Source of the DNA: JAJTHJ01 sp046316025
GTDB taxonomy: Bacteria > Pseudomonadota > Gammaproteobacteria > Burkholderiales > Burkholderiaceae_F
Length of the DNA stretch: 25,159 nt
Reading direction: 5' to 3'
Assembly (NCBI GenBank): GCA_046316025.1
Contig: JBKCXU010000005.1
Location: 1-25,159 of the forward strand
The notes below the pieces were generated by a model. That model ran no database searches, was not told the origin of the DNA, and saw nothing but the letters and a program-made list of their open reading frames with translations. Positions 13,536 through 21,662 of the stretch are shown one piece after another. The translations under genes and the position numbers were made by a program. The first letter of the stretch is position 1, and each line of letters opens with the position of its first letter.

Positions 13536-14021
13536 TCAGCGCTTTGCCAGCCGCAGCGTGACCTCGATATCGGCGCGGCCCGGCGTGGCCGTGGCCCGCG
13601 CCACCACACTGCTGGCGCGCGCGCCGGTCTGCCGCTCGGTCTGCGCCAGCCAGCCGGCCCAGGCCGCGTACGGCACGTCGGCAAAGGCCAGTTGCAGATC
13701 GTCGCCGAGCGGCGCGTTGCGCGTGGGCTTGAGGCCGGCGGCGGCGAGCGACTGGTCGATCGCCTCGCGCGCCTCGGCCGGCGACATGCCGGCGGTGGCG
13801 GCGCGGGCGCGCAGCGTGCGCGCTTCGGCCAGCAGTTGATCGAGCTGCGCCACGTGCGTGCGTTGCGTGCGCAGCGCCGGTTCGAGGCGGCGGCTGCCGA
13901 GCCAGGCCGGCTCGATCAGCAGAAGGTAGACGAGCGCGACGGCGAGCACGGCGGCGCCAGTGCCGAGGATCAGCCGTTCGCGCGGCGCGCGTTCGGCCCA
14001 GAAACGGAGCAAGGTGTCCAT
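13536..14021 (-). CDS. gspM: Type II secretion protein GspM
   Basis: The 161-residue inner-membrane protein is of normal GspM length. It has a short cytoplasmic N-terminus (MDTLLRFWAERAPRERLIL), one membrane span (GTGAAVLAVALVYLLLIEP), a periplasmic helical region (AWLGSRRLEPALRTQRTHVA onward) and a ferredoxin-like C-terminal domain (DLQLAFADVPYAAWAGWLAQ). GspM binds GspL and helps position GspE at the platform. The start at 14021 lies 5 bases from the gspL stop, consistent with tight co-transcription. A roughly 290-base repeat-filled gap then separates it from gspN. Confidence 0.85.
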   Translation of the reverse strand: MDTLLRFWAERAPRERLILGTGAAVLAVALVYLLLIEPAWLGSRRLEPALRTQRTHVAQLDQLLAEARTLRARAATAGMSPAEAREAIDQSLAAAGLKPTRNAPLGDDLQLAFADVPYAAWAGWLAQTERQTGARASSVVARATATPGRADIEVTLRLAKR

Positions 14022-14026
14022 CGTGG

Positions 14027-15265
14027 CTACTCCAGCGGCGCCAGACGCAGGCTGCCGTCGGTCTCCCAGCGCAGGTCGAGCGCCAGTTGCACGGCGAGCG
14101 AGCGCAGGCGGTCCTGCAACGCGGCGTCCGGCTGCTGCCCGGGCTTGAACTTCACCCGCAGCACGCCGTCGCGGAACTCGAGCGCGGCCACGGCGCCGAC
14201 CGGGGCGGCCGCCAGCAACTGCGCGGCCTGGTTGCCGAGCACGCTGAAGTCGCCCGGCGCGGTCAGTCCGGCGCGCGCGCGCAGCGTATCGAGTTCGCGG
14301 CCCGCCAGCCGCGCTAGTTGCGCCACGTCGTCCGGCGGCGCGGTGTAGCCCGGAAACGCGCCGCGAAAGGCGGCCAGCGCCTGCTCGCGCAGCGCGCGCG
14401 CTTCGGACTCGAGCTGCAACCAGTACACGTTCAGTCCGAGCAGAAACGCCGCGGCGGCGGCCGCGCTCCAGCCGAGCACTGCCTTGCCCGACACCGCGCC
14501 GCGTCCGCTCGCCCAGCCGGCCAGCCGGCCGCCGGGAGCAAACGCGCCTTGCAACAAGTTGATGGCCTCGTCCATCGCGGCGGGCGCATCGGCGAGCGCC
14601 ACCGTGCGCGCGTCCACGCCCAGCGCGCCCAGCGCGGCGGCGAGCGGCGCGGCTTGCGCGCCGCCCACCTGCACCTGCCGCGCGCCGCTCTGGCGCAACG
14701 CCAGTTGCAACGACACTGGCACGGCGCCGCCGTCGAAATCGAACGCGACGCCGTCGTGCGCGCCCCAGCGCGCCAGGCCGCGGCCTTCGTCGACGCGCAC
14801 GTTGAGCTGGCCCGGCGGCGGCGCCGGCAGCAGGTACAGCGCGCTGGCGGCCAGCCGCGGCCGCAGTTGCGCGTCGTCGAGCACTTGCAGGGTGCGGGCG
14901 AGCAGCGCGCGGTCGATCACCGCCACCGCCAGCCGCCCGTCGTCGGTGCGCGTGTAGGCAAAGTGGGCGTCGGCCACGGCGCCGAGCAGCCGCTCTTCGA
15001 GCAGGTTGGGCAGTGCCAACCGCAGCTTGCCCTCGGCGAGCTTGGGGGCGTCGAGCGTCGTGAGCAGCACGTCGGCGGCGTCGAAGTAGATCTCGACCCG
15101 CTGCGCCTTAGGCAGCAGGGGCGCCGGGGCTGCGCCGTCCTCGCGCCGGCCGGGGCCCGCGGCGACGAAGCGCAGCGGCGTTTGCGCGCCGAGGGCGGGC
15201 CGGCCGGCGGCCGCGGCCCCGCTGCGCGGCGGCACGAAGACGAGCAGGCGCTCGCTGTTTTTCAT
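14027..15265 (-). CDS. gspL: Type II secretion protein GspL
   Basis: The 412-residue protein is a bitopic inner-membrane component that recruits GspE on the cytoplasmic side. The cytoplasmic actin-like domain covers about 1-255 (RLLVFVPPRSG; DVLLTTLDAPKLAEGKLRLA; LPNLLEERLLGAVADAHFAY, a typical GspL block). A membrane span follows (AVLGWSAAAAAAFLLGLNVYWLQL, about 268-292). The periplasmic ferredoxin-like domain ends LRWETDGSLRLAPLE. The start codon at 15265 overlaps the gspK stop by ATGA (15262-15265), implying translational coupling. Confidence 0.9.
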   Translation of the reverse strand: MKNSERLLVFVPPRSGAAAAGRPALGAQTPLRFVAAGPGRREDGAAPAPLLPKAQRVEIYFDAADVLLTTLDAPKLAEGKLRLALPNLLEERLLGAVADAHFAYTRTDDGRLAVAVIDRALLARTLQVLDDAQLRPRLAASALYLLPAPPPGQLNVRVDEGRGLARWGAHDGVAFDFDGGAVPVSLQLALRQSGARQVQVGGAQAAPLAAALGALGVDARTVALADAPAAMDEAINLLQGAFAPGGRLAGWASGRGAVSGKAVLGWSAAAAAAFLLGLNVYWLQLESEARALREQALAAFRGAFPGYTAPPDDVAQLARLAGRELDTLRARAGLTAPGDFSVLGNQAAQLLAAAPVGAVAALEFRDGVLRVKFKPGQQPDAALQDRLRSLAVQLALDLRWETDGSLRLAPLE

Positions 15266-16206
15266 AGCTCACGTTCCCAAAGCAAAAGCGTCGGCTGGTT
15301 GGCGTCGCTGCCGCGCTTGGCCAGCGCCTCCATCTGCGTGACTGCGCGATCGAGCTTGATCTGCCCGCGCACGAGAAAGTAGCGCGACGAGGTGCCCAGG
15401 CTGGACGATCCGGCCGTCAAGCCGGTGCGCAGGTACTTGCCGAAGTCGGCCATGTCCAGAAAGTAACCCAGCCGTTCGCGCTGCGCCACCCAAGCGCGGG
15501 CGTCGGCCAGGCTGGCGCCGGGTACCAGTGCGGCCAGCACCTCGGCCGGCGCGGTGTTGACGTTGACGGCGGTGCCGCTTTCGTCGAGCACGATCGTGTA
15601 TGGCGCCAGCCGCGCGGCGGTGGCCTGATCGATGCCGTCGATGCCCGCCAGGTCCTGCGGCAGCAGCAGCGGCAGCGGGCGGGCGGCGGCCGCGTCGGCG
15701 TCGGTCGCCGGCCGCAGTGCCTGTTGCATGCGCAGCACGATCAGATCGGCGCTCGCCGCATTGCCGCCCAGCAGGGCTACCAGCTTGCGCAGCGCGGCGA
15801 CCTGCTCCGGCTGCGGCTCGCCGCTGCCGTCGACCAGGTTGCGCAGGTTGAAGCGGGCCTGCGCGTCCTCGATGCTGCCGGCCATGCTGGCGCGCGCGGC
15901 CAGCGGCGAGGTCTCGCCGATCTGGTCGAACCGCGTCTCGGCCAGCCCCTGCGCCCACGGCTCGGTGAGCACGGTGCGCAGCGGGTTGGCGCGCTGGTCT
16001 TCGCGCAGCACACCGCGCGCCCAGTCGAGCGCGCCGCGCAGCAGCAGCCGGTTTTGCGCCAGCAGTTGCTGGTTGTCCACCGTGCGCAGGAGCACGAACT
16101 GGCCCCAGAAGAGCGAGGCGACCAGCACCGTGGCCAGCGTGGCGATCACGATCGCCATCAGCACGGCGGCGCCGCGTTGCGGGCGGGCGGGGCGGGGCGG
16201 GCGCAT
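15262..16206 (-). CDS. gspK: Type II secretion minor pseudopilin GspK
   Basis: The 314-residue protein is the large minor pseudopilin at the pseudopilus tip. A basic leader (MRPPRPARPQRG) precedes the hydrophobic helix AAVLMAIVIATLATVLVASLFW. GspK lacks the Glu at mature position 5 seen in other pseudopilins, and this one does too. The periplasmic alpha domain follows: FNLRNLVDG at about 120 and the helical region ending at VNVNTAPAEVLAALVPG, a block typical of GspK. The start at 16206 is 6 bases after the gspJ stop; the stop overlaps gspL. Confidence 0.93.
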   Translation of the reverse strand: MRPPRPARPQRGAAVLMAIVIATLATVLVASLFWGQFVLLRTVDNQQLLAQNRLLLRGALDWARGVLREDQRANPLRTVLTEPWAQGLAETRFDQIGETSPLAARASMAGSIEDAQARFNLRNLVDGSGEPQPEQVAALRKLVALLGGNAASADLIVLRMQQALRPATDADAAAARPLPLLLPQDLAGIDGIDQATAARLAPYTIVLDESGTAVNVNTAPAEVLAALVPGASLADARAWVAQRERLGYFLDMADFGKYLRTGLTAGSSSLGTSSRYFLVRGQIKLDRAVTQMEALAKRGSDANQPTLLLWEREL

Positions 16207-16212
16207 CGCGGC

Positions 16213-16830
16213 TCAACCCACCAGCAGCACGCGCCGCAGCTCGGTGCCGTCGCTGCGTTCGATCAGGACTTCAATGCCGGGCGGATTGGCGGCGGCTGCG
16301 CCGGGGGCAATCGGCGCCGGCTCGCCCGCGCCCGGCTCGACCCAGCCGGCGCCTTCGCGCCAGAGGCGGAAGCGCACGCTCTTGACCTGCGTCAGCAGGG
16401 TCACGGTGCTCAGCGTCGCGCCGTCGCCGCCGCCGCCGAAGGTGGCGGCGGCCGGCGTGCTCTGTCGCACGAGTGCGCCGCCTTGTTCGCGGTAGAGGAT
16501 CGTCTGCAGCAGGGTGGCGCCGGTGGCATCCGCCGCGATCAGACGCTGCACTTGCAACGCTTGCCCGCCGCTGTCGCTGCGCACTTGCACGGTCGGCGAG
16601 CCGAAGCGCAGCGGCGCCGGCGGGGCGGCCTGCGCCAGGTCGCGCGCGAGCTGGCCGAAGGCGGCCAACTGGCCGCGCGAGTCTGCGTTCAGCGGCGCCA
16701 GCCGCTCGCGCGTGGCGGCGAGCGAGGACAGGCCGCGCCAGGCCAGCAGCGACAGCAGCGCCAGGATGCCGATGGCGATCAGCAGTTCGAGCAGCGTGAA
16801 GCCGCGGCGCCGGTGCGCGGGCGCCGTCAT
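16213..16830 (-). CDS. gspJ: Type II secretion minor pseudopilin GspJ
   Basis: The protein has 205 residues from ATG 16830; the longer frame upstream to 17286 is gspI read in another frame. Leader MTAPAHRRRG is cleaved by the prepilin peptidase before FTLLELLIAIGILALLSLLA (Glu at mature position 5). Family blocks include QLARDLAQAAP and VKSVRFRLWREGAGWVEPG. Minor pseudopilins I, J and K form the tip complex that starts pseudopilus assembly. The start overlaps the gspI stop by ATGA (16827-16830). Confidence 0.92.
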   Translation of the reverse strand: MTAPAHRRRGFTLLELLIAIGILALLSLLAWRGLSSLAATRERLAPLNADSRGQLAAFGQLARDLAQAAPPAPLRFGSPTVQVRSDSGGQALQVQRLIAADATGATLLQTILYREQGGALVRQSTPAAATFGGGGDGATLSTVTLLTQVKSVRFRLWREGAGWVEPGAGEPAPIAPGAAAANPPGIEVLIERSDGTELRRVLLVG

Positions 16831-17264
16831 TGGTTGGTCGGCAGCACGCCGATCAGTTCGGCGTAGCTGCGCGCCTCGTCGTCGGGCCGGAACACGCGGA
16901 TCTCGACGCGGCGGAAAAACGGGTTGAAGGTGGTCTTCACCGCCTGCCGGCAGCGCAGCTGCACGCCGCCCTGGGAGCAGTCGAACTCGCTGTCGCCCAG
17001 CTCCAGTTGCTGGCGCGCCAGCCGCAACTCGTTCAAGCGGTTCTCGGCGCTGGCGGTGGCAAGCAGCCGCAGCTGCGCTTCTTCGGCGCCCTGGGTCAGC
17101 GCCAGGGCGCCACGCAATGCGGCGGCCAGCGCCACGCCGATGATGGCGAGTGCGACCAGCACCTCCAGCAGGGTGAAGCCGCGCTTCCGCCGGTGCTTGG
17201 CAGACGCCGCACCAAGGGATGTGTCGTTCCCGCGGAAGCGGGAACCCAGCCAACGCAACGACAT
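16827..17264 (-). CDS. gspI: Type II secretion minor pseudopilin GspI, start codon inside a repeat
   Basis: The pseudopilin signature RRKRG/FTLLEVLVALAIIGVALAAA is clear, with Glu at mature position 5, and the mature part has about 116 residues, normal for GspI. The leader is odd. The only reasonable in-frame starts upstream are ATG 17264, which lies within dispersed repeat R3 and gives a 29-residue leader (MSLRWLGSRFRGND...), a TTG two codons further in, or ATG 17342. The last overlaps the end of gspH and gives a 55-residue leader that reads through the whole repeat. Pseudopilin leaders are usually 6-15 residues. 17264 is chosen as the shorter ATG option. Neither ATG has a good Shine-Dalgarno sequence. 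The stop overlaps gspJ. Confidence 0.8.
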   Translation of the reverse strand: MSLRWLGSRFRGNDTSLGAASAKHRRKRGFTLLEVLVALAIIGVALAAALRGALALTQGAEEAQLRLLATASAENRLNELRLARQQLELGDSEFDCSQGGVQLRCRQAVKTTFNPFFRRVEIRVFRPDDEARSYAELIGVLPTNQ

Positions 17265-17290
17265 GGATGCCCGCTTCCGCGGGCATGACG
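17222..17290. repeat. Dispersed palindromic repeat, copy R3 (gspH-gspI junction)
   Basis: CGTTCCCGCGGAAGCGGGAA (left arm) and GCCCGCTTCCGCGGGC (right arm) are separated by CCCAGCCAACGCAACGACATG. It has the same orientation and layout as R1 and R2, with a left arm identical to R1, but without their extended flanks. It lies 17 bases downstream (minus strand) of the gspH stop and covers the presumed gspI start. Confidence 0.85.
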
Positions 17291-17307
17291 CTTCCCCCTG
17301 CGCCCGT

Positions 17308-17802
17308 CTAGCGCAAAGCCACGCGCGCACGGCCGAACTCATCGAGGTCGAGCGCCACCTGGGCGCCGTCCTGGCTCAGTTCCACCCGGCGCGGCGCCTG
17401 CACCCACTCGCGCGCCAGCGGCAGCCGCAACGGCGGCGCATCGGCGGACAAGAGCACGCGCGTGCTGTCGTCGCGGCCGGGTTCGACGATCGCCAGCCGC
17501 GTCAGCGGCTGCTCCCAGCGGCGCTCGCGCCGCAGGTCGTCGCCGACGATCAGCTGTCGCTCGCCCGCGCCTTCGAGGTAGAAGCGATAGCCGCGCAGAT
17601 CGGCCTCCCAGACGATCGGCTGCTGGCGGAGGCGCGACTCCTCGGTCGCGGTGGCGAGCAACTGGCCGACCCGCTCGGCCTCGCGCGCCAGTTGCTGGCG
17701 CGGGTCGGGCGCGACGCTGATGCTGACGAGCGAGATCAGGATGCCGGCCAGTACGATCACGACCAGCAACTCGATCAGCGTGAAGCCGTGTGCGCGACGC
17801 AT
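17308..17802 (-). CDS. gspH: Type II secretion minor pseudopilin GspH
   Basis: The 164-residue protein has the short leader MRRAHG followed by FTLIELLVVIVLAGILISLV (Glu at mature position 5). Then come a region typical of GspH (QQLAREAERVGQLLATATEE), a Gly-Tyr-Arg-Phe-Tyr block (LRGYRFYLEG) and a C-terminal beta domain (GAQVALDLDEFGRARVALR). GspH is thought to link the pseudopilus shaft to the tip complex. The start at 17802 is 27 bases after the gspG stop; a repeat follows immediately downstream. Confidence 0.92.
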   Translation of the reverse strand: MRRAHGFTLIELLVVIVLAGILISLVSISVAPDPRQQLAREAERVGQLLATATEESRLRQQPIVWEADLRGYRFYLEGAGERQLIVGDDLRRERRWEQPLTRLAIVEPGRDDSTRVLLSADAPPLRLPLAREWVQAPRRVELSQDGAQVALDLDEFGRARVALR

Positions 17803-17829
17803 CGCGACTGCCCCGGTGGGGCGGTCCGC

Positions 17830-18282
17830 TCAAAGCTGCCAGGAGCCGACGTCGGCGTTGTTGGCCTCGCCGCCTGCCTGCCCATCGGCGCCGAGGCTGA
17901 ACACGTCGATCTCGCCGCGCTGGCCGGGGTTCAGATACTGGTACTCCTTGCCCCAGGGGTCCTTGGGCACGCTGTTGCGCTCGAGATAGCCGCCCTGCTT
18001 CCAGTTGAGCGGCAGCGGTTCGCCGCTCGGCTTTTCGATCAGCGCGCGCAGGCCCTGCTCGGTGCTCGGGTAGCGGCCGTTGTCGAGCCGGTACAGCTTC
18101 AGCGCCTGCATGATCGTGGCGATGTCGGTCTTGGCGGCGGCGATGCGTGCGTCGTCGGTGCGGCCGACGATGCGCGGCACGATCAGCGCGGCCAGGATGC
18201 CGAGGATCGCGATCACGACCATGATCTCGATCAGCGTGAAACCGCGCCGGCGGCGCGGCAATGGATGCAAGCGTTGCGGCAT
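17830..18282 (-). CDS. gspG: Type II secretion major pseudopilin GspG
   Basis: The 150-residue major pseudopilin is the building block of the periplasmic pseudopilus. Leader MPQRLHPLPRRRRG precedes FTLIEIMVVIAILGILAALI (Glu at mature position 5). Highly conserved family blocks follow: DIATIMQALKLYRLDNGRYP, STEQGLRALIEKP, VPKDPWGKEYQYLNPG and the C-terminal FSLGADGQAGGEANNADVGS, which contributes the calcium site in GspG. It is the first gene of the minus-strand operon. ATG 18282 has GAGAGG 5 bases upstream, and the longer open frame beyond it has no support. Confidence 0.96.
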   Translation of the reverse strand: MPQRLHPLPRRRRGFTLIEIMVVIAILGILAALIVPRIVGRTDDARIAAAKTDIATIMQALKLYRLDNGRYPSTEQGLRALIEKPSGEPLPLNWKQGGYLERNSVPKDPWGKEYQYLNPGQRGEIDVFSLGADGQAGGEANNADVGSWQL

Positions 18283-18287
18283 GTCAA

Positions 18288-18293
18288 CCTCTC
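18288..18293 (-). promoter_or_regulatory. Shine-Dalgarno sequence of gspG
   Basis: GAGAGG on the minus strand lies 5 bases before ATG 18282 and decides the start of gspG. Confidence 0.7.
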
Positions 18294-18313
18294 GGCCCGG
18301 CAGGGCCAGAATC

Positions 18314-18333
18314 GCGCCGCATAATAGCGGCGC
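18314..18333. promoter_or_regulatory. 20-bp palindrome with AT core between gspC and gspG (promoter/operator candidate)
   Basis: GCGCCGC and GCGGCGC are perfect 7-bp arms around ATAATA. The core gives CATAAT on the plus strand and TATTAT on the minus strand, each -10-like, within a 70-base region between divergent starts. No clear -35 was seen for either direction. One site could serve both promoters or bind a regulator of the locus. Confidence 0.45.
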
Positions 18334-18338
18334 TTCCC

Positions 18339-18343
18339 GAGGA
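18339..18343 (+). promoter_or_regulatory. Shine-Dalgarno sequence of gspC
   Basis: GAGGA lies 9 bases before ATG 18353 and favours it over the frame's earlier start inside gspG. Confidence 0.6.
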
Positions 18344-18352
18344 AACTCATTG

Positions 18353-19069
18353 ATGCGCGCCAAGCTTCCGACTCTGATCGTGCACCTGTTGGGCTTGGCC
18401 GCCGTGTGTGCGATCGCCGCGTATTGGGCGATCCGCATCGCCACGCCGCCGCCCAGCGCCGCGCCGCCGCCTTTGGCCGCTGCGCCGGCGCGCGACGGCG
18501 ATCCGCTGCTGGCGGCGCGGATGTTCGGCCTGGTGCAGACGGCCGCGGCGGCGACGCAGGCGAGCAACGTGCAGGTCGTGGGCGTTTACGCGGCGGGGGC
18601 CCGCTCCGCGGCCGTGCTGGTCGTGGACGGCAAGCCGGCGCGCACCTACCTGCTGGGTGCGCAGATCGCCCCCGGCAGCCGGCTCGCCGAGGTACGCGCA
18701 GACGGCGTGACGATCGAAAGCAACGGCGTGCGCCAGCAGGCGCAGGTGCCGCGGCGGCCGGAGGCGAACAATCCCGCCACGCCGCCCGCCCCGGGCTTTA
18801 CCCGCGAGGGCAATGTGTTGACGGCACCGACGGTGACCGGCGCGCCCGCGACGCAGCGCGCGCCGGCTCCGGTGGTCGTCCCGCCGCCACCGCCGCCGGC
18901 CGCGCCGGCGTTCGTGCCGCCGCCGCCGCCGCCGCCGGCTGCGGCGCCGGTGCCGCCGATCCAGCCTGGCTCGGTCACCACGGCGCCGACCGAGCAGACC
19001 GAGCCGGAAGAAGAAAACGTGCCTACGCGCCGCCTGCGGCGGTCGTCGCCGGCGCAGCCGTCGAGCTAA
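18353..19069 (+). CDS. gspC: Type II secretion protein GspC (proline-rich C-terminus, no PDZ domain)
   Basis: The 238-residue protein has an N-terminal inner-membrane anchor (LIVHLLGLAAVCAIAAYWAI, about 8-28) and a periplasmic HR domain. The HR domain shows the family pattern: DPLLAARMFGLVQ, then VQVVGVYAAGARSAAVLVVDGKPARTYLLGAQIAPGSRLAEVRADGVTIESNGVRQQ (about 50-140). HR binds the N0 domain of GspD and so links the two membranes. The last 90 residues are proline/alanine-rich with runs of six and seven prolines and no PDZ or coiled-coil domain, unlike enteric GspC. It is transcribed away from gspG, as in Burkholderia-type loci. Its stop overlaps the phhA stop by three bases. Confidence 0.88.
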   Translation: MRAKLPTLIVHLLGLAAVCAIAAYWAIRIATPPPSAAPPPLAAAPARDGDPLLAARMFGLVQTAAAATQASNVQVVGVYAAGARSAAVLVVDGKPARTYLLGAQIAPGSRLAEVRADGVTIESNGVRQQAQVPRRPEANNPATPPAPGFTREGNVLTAPTVTGAPATQRAPAPVVVPPPPPPAAPAFVPPPPPPPAAAPVPPIQPGSVTTAPTEQTEPEEENVPTRRLRRSSPAQPSS

Positions 19070-19929
19070 ACCGCCGCGTTCGGCGGATACACCCGATCGT
19101 TCGGCAGTCGCGCGTTCAGCGGCAGTTCCAGCAGCGCGTCCACTTCGCGATAGAGCGCGGTGAAGTCCGGCGCGGTCGCATCGAACAGTTGCGCGAAGCT
19201 GTCGATCACGAAGTAGCTGTCCTGATAGTCGTCGATCTTGTACGGCGTGCGCAGCACGCGCGTGAGGTCGAAGCCCAGCCGCTGCGGCTTCAAACTCGTC
19301 AGTGAATAGCGCGTCTCGCCGGCCGAGGACAGGATGCCGGCGCCGTAGGCGCGCAGGCCCTCAGGCGTGTCGATCAGCCCGAACTCCACCGTGTACCAGT
19401 ACAACCGGGCCAGATACTTCAGCGCGTGCAGCCCGTTGGCCTTCAGCCCGCCGGCGCCGAAGGCTTGCATGTAGTCGGCAAACACAGGATTGAACAGCAG
19501 CGGCACGTGGCCGAAGAGGTCGTGGAACACGTCCGGCTCGACGATGTAGTCGAACTCCTCGGGCCGGCGCAGCCAGACGGTGACCGGGAAGCGGCGGGCG
19601 GCGAGGAAGGCGAAGAACGCATGCTCCGGGATCAGCCCCGGTACGGCGACGAGCTCCCAACCGGTCTTGGGGCGCAGCCGCTCGCCGATCTCGGCAAAGC
19701 GCGGGATGCGGTCGGCGGCGCCCAGTTGGTCGAGCGCGTGGACGAACTCGGCGCAGGCCTGCCCGGGCGTTTGCGCGATCTGCCGCGCGTACAGGCGCGC
19801 GTAGAGCGCGTGCTCGGCGGGTGTGTAGGCCTCCCAGCGCTGGTCGCAGCTGTAGTCGTCGCGGGCGGCGGAGTAATCGCCGCGCGGCGGGCGCTCGCTG
19901 GCACCGTAGGTGACGGGGGCGACGGGCAT
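19066..19929 (-). CDS. phhA: Phenylalanine 4-monooxygenase
   Basis: This 287-residue protein is a monomeric-type bacterial aromatic amino acid hydroxylase that converts phenylalanine to tyrosine with tetrahydropterin, O2 and Fe(II). Iron ligands are visible: His136 and His141 in VFHDLFGHVPLL and Glu182 in YWYTVEFGL. The family blocks RPKTGWELVAVPGLIPEHAF, PEEFDYIVEPD and GAGILSSAGE are present. The start MPVAPVTYG at 19929 is preferred over the longer frame to 20025, which would overlap hppD. It lies 7 bases after hppD and is probably co-transcribed with it. The product tyrosine would reach the hppD substrate after transamination. Confidence 0.94.
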   Translation of the reverse strand: MPVAPVTYGASERPPRGDYSAARDDYSCDQRWEAYTPAEHALYARLYARQIAQTPGQACAEFVHALDQLGAADRIPRFAEIGERLRPKTGWELVAVPGLIPEHAFFAFLAARRFPVTVWLRRPEEFDYIVEPDVFHDLFGHVPLLFNPVFADYMQAFGAGGLKANGLHALKYLARLYWYTVEFGLIDTPEGLRAYGAGILSSAGETRYSLTSLKPQRLGFDLTRVLRTPYKIDDYQDSYFVIDSFAQLFDATAPDFTALYREVDALLELPLNARLPNDRVYPPNAAV

Positions 19930-19936
19930 GGCGGCG

Positions 19937-21061
<1,125 letters not shown>

Positions 21062-21067
21062 CGGCTG

Positions 21068-21074
21068 CCTCCTT
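21068..21074 (-). promoter_or_regulatory. Strong Shine-Dalgarno sequence of hppD
   Basis: AAGGAGG on the minus strand lies 6 bases before ATG 21061; the match to the anti-Shine-Dalgarno is full length. No clear promoter was seen in the remaining intergenic region. Confidence 0.8.
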
Positions 21075-21190
21075 GCGCGGCGATCCTAAGCGGCGCATAG
21101 TTTCGCAGGATCGGCCGGTCACGGGTTGCGACGCCGGCCGCGCTCCGGCGCGGACTTGAACTGTGTCGCGCCCGCCCGCATCTTGACGTT

Positions 21191-21541
21191 ATGGAAGTTC
21201 GAAAAGACCCCCCGCCATCGCCCGGCCAAGTGCTCTGGCACCGGATCTTCTTCGTGATGAGCGCAATGATGGGCGCGCTCGCACTGGTCGATCTGGAAGC
21301 CGGCCGCTTTGCGCATGCGCTGGGCGACGCCGGCGTGACCTGCCTGATGCTGTCGCTGATGACGCAGTTTCCGTTCGTGCGGGCGATGGTCACCGCCAGC
21401 CAGAGCGACAAGCCGCGCGAAGAACTGCTGCGCGACGTCGAACGGCTGCGCAGCGCCAACCCCTGGGCCGAGCGGTTGAGTTCGACCGGGTGGTTGATGC
21501 TGCTGGCGTCGCTGATGCTGCGCGCCTTTGGCATGGCGTAA
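21191..21541 (+). CDS. Small inner-membrane protein of unknown function
   Basis: The 116-residue product begins MEVRKDPPPSPGQVLWHRIF. Three hydrophobic stretches are visible: HRIFFVMSAMMGALALVDLE (about 16-37), ALGDAGVTCLMLSLMTQFPF (about 42-62) and STGWLMLLASLMLRAFGMA at the C-terminus. Between them lies a charged helix, DKPREELLRDVERLRSANPW, probably cytoplasmic. No family was recognised. No Shine-Dalgarno precedes ATG 21191, so the start could be elsewhere, for example at one of the Met codons in the first hydrophobic segment. It is divergent from hppD and lies 121 bases upstream of the histidine kinase gene on the same strand, so co-transcription with the two-component genes is possible. 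Confidence 0.6.
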   Translation: MEVRKDPPPSPGQVLWHRIFFVMSAMMGALALVDLEAGRFAHALGDAGVTCLMLSLMTQFPFVRAMVTASQSDKPREELLRDVERLRSANPWAERLSSTGWLMLLASLMLRAFGMA

Positions 21542-21662
21542 GCGCCCGGCCGATTTACCGCCCAAGGCTTCGATTGCGCAGTCTGTCGCAGCGCGCTCGC
21601 GCGCGGCGGCGGCGCGGCACTACATTGCGCGCCTCGACGCACACGGTCTCCGGGCTGGGCTT

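Noticed and set aside
16213..17286. 357-residue frame ending as GspJ
   Set aside because: The part before ATG 16830 is gspI and a repeat read in the wrong frame; GspJ has a normal leader from 16830.
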